This document shows positions 7,860-8,200 of a stretch of DNA of 8,200 nucleotides, piece after piece. The notes beneath the pieces are model-generated. The model saw nothing but the letters and a program-made list of their open reading frames with translations. It ran no database searches and was not told where the DNA came from. The position numbers were made by a program, and so were the translations under genes. The DNA is from Betaproteobacteria bacterium (GTDB taxonomy: Bacteria > Pseudomonadota > Gammaproteobacteria > Burkholderiales > Casimicrobiaceae), in NCBI GenBank assembly GCA_025355395.1, contig JANXZT010000290.1, positions 1-8,200 on the forward strand, in the 5' to 3' direction. The first letter of the stretch is position 1. Each line of letters begins with the position of its first letter.

Positions 7860-7863
7860 CAAC

Positions 7864-8200
7864 ATGAAGCATTGGTTAGCCCACATCACGTTCGCACTGA
7901 TGATCGTTTTCGCCGGGGCCGCCGTCGCCCAGGTGACGATTTACGCGGACGAGAATTTTCGCGGCCGCGCGGTCACCATCGATCAGCCCGTCGGCGATTT
8001 CAACCGCTACGGTTTCAATGACCAAGCCTCTTCTGCGTCGGTGCGCAGCGGGACCTGGCAGTTTTGCACCGAGATCAATTTCCGTGGCCGCTGCGTGACG
8101 CTGTCGCCGGGCGATTACCGGTCGCTGGCGGGCATGGGCCTCAACGATCGCATTTCTTCGCTACGTGAAGTCGGTCCGGGCGCGGGCGGCGCGGGCGTCA
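7864..8200 (+). CDS. Secreted beta/gamma-crystallin domain protein, 3' end beyond the window
   Basis: The 112 codons seen start with a typical Sec signal peptide: K2, a hydrophobic core around residues 8-19, and a likely signal peptidase I site after A20-V21-A22, giving a mature protein that starts at Q23. One complete beta/gamma-crystallin domain of two Greek-key motifs follows (about residues 24-103). The Greek-key signatures are Y27-ADEN-F32-R-G34 and F67-CTEIN-F73-R-G75. Each motif carries the Ca2+-clamp consensus N/D-N/D-x-x-S-S: N52-D53-Q-A-S56-S57 and N94-D95-R-I-S98-S99. Both sites are complete, so the domain is predicted to bind two Ca2+ ions. C68 and C77 might form a disulfide after export. 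After residue 103 the chain turns Gly/Ala/Pro-rich (GPGAGGAG), which looks like a linker to a further part outside the window. The role is probably structural or envelope/stress-related; no enzymatic function is implied. Confidence 0.9.
   Translation, partial: MKHWLAHITFALMIVFAGAAVAQVTIYADENFRGRAVTIDQPVGDFNRYGFNDQASSASVRSGTWQFCTEINFRGRCVTLSPGDYRSLAGMGLNDRISSLREVGPGAGGAGV

Larger units (their letters stand above)
7434..7863. other. 430-base divergent intergenic region, no convincing gene
   Basis: It lies between the start of the GGDEF-EAL gene (minus strand) and the start of the crystallin gene (plus strand), so it should hold both promoters. The only AT-rich patch, ATTAAT at 7484-7489, is about 50 bases before the GGDEF-EAL start and is a possible -10 element, but no good -35 accompanies it. 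On the crystallin side, TAGACT at 7805-7815 is a weak -10 candidate without a well-spaced -35. A frame on the plus strand (7511-7867) overlaps the crystallin start but its translation is unlike any protein family I know. Small inverted repeats near 7741-7791 are listed separately. Confidence 0.45.

Noticed and set aside
7511..7867. 118-codon plus-strand frame (or a 35-codon version from the ATG at 7760) whose TGA overlaps the crystallin ATG.
   Set aside because: The stop/start overlap resembles translational coupling, but there is no ribosome binding site for the short version, the protein is low-complexity, and the crystallin has its own strong Shine-Dalgarno.

Overview
The window is a GC-rich chromosomal segment, most likely from a betaproteobacterium. 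This is inferred from the character of the UvrC protein and from the secreted beta/gamma-crystallin of a type common in Burkholderiales-like genomes; no rRNA or other decisive taxonomic marker is present. I see no mobile element, tRNA, CRISPR array or phage gene. The genes are ordinary chromosomal ones with uniform GC-rich codon use.

Layout. (1) 1-2291, minus strand: a DNA-repair pair reading leftwards. A family-5 (UdgB-type) uracil-DNA glycosylase is followed after 9 bases by uvrC, whose 3' end is cut off by the window edge. Both proteins carry the four-cysteine pattern expected of [4Fe-4S] repair enzymes. (2) 2292-2579: a divergent intergenic stretch. (3) 2580-3365, plus strand: an alpha/beta hydrolase with a complete Ser-Asp-His triad. 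(4) 3426-7433, minus strand, convergent with the hydrolase: a very large (1335-residue) cytoplasmic c-di-GMP signalling protein with seven tandem PAS domains, then GGDEF, then EAL. Both catalytic domains keep all the key residues I can check. (5) 7434-7863: a 430-base divergent intergenic region with no convincing gene. (6) 7864 to the window end, plus strand: a secreted beta/gamma-crystallin with a signal peptide and two canonical Ca2+-binding motifs, truncated at its 3' end.

Functional picture. The only evident multi-gene unit is the repair pair, joining base excision of uracil or deaminated bases with nucleotide-excision incision. The multi-PAS GGDEF-EAL protein is a stand-alone sensor that would raise or lower c-di-GMP in response to unknown cues. 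The crystallin would act outside the cytoplasm and may bind calcium.

I did not find a convincing new multi-gene system. The most noteworthy structure is the seven-fold PAS array, whose register is almost perfectly constant at 125 residues (375 bp) per repeat, feeding into a catalytic module that appears fully intact for both synthesis and breakdown of c-di-GMP.
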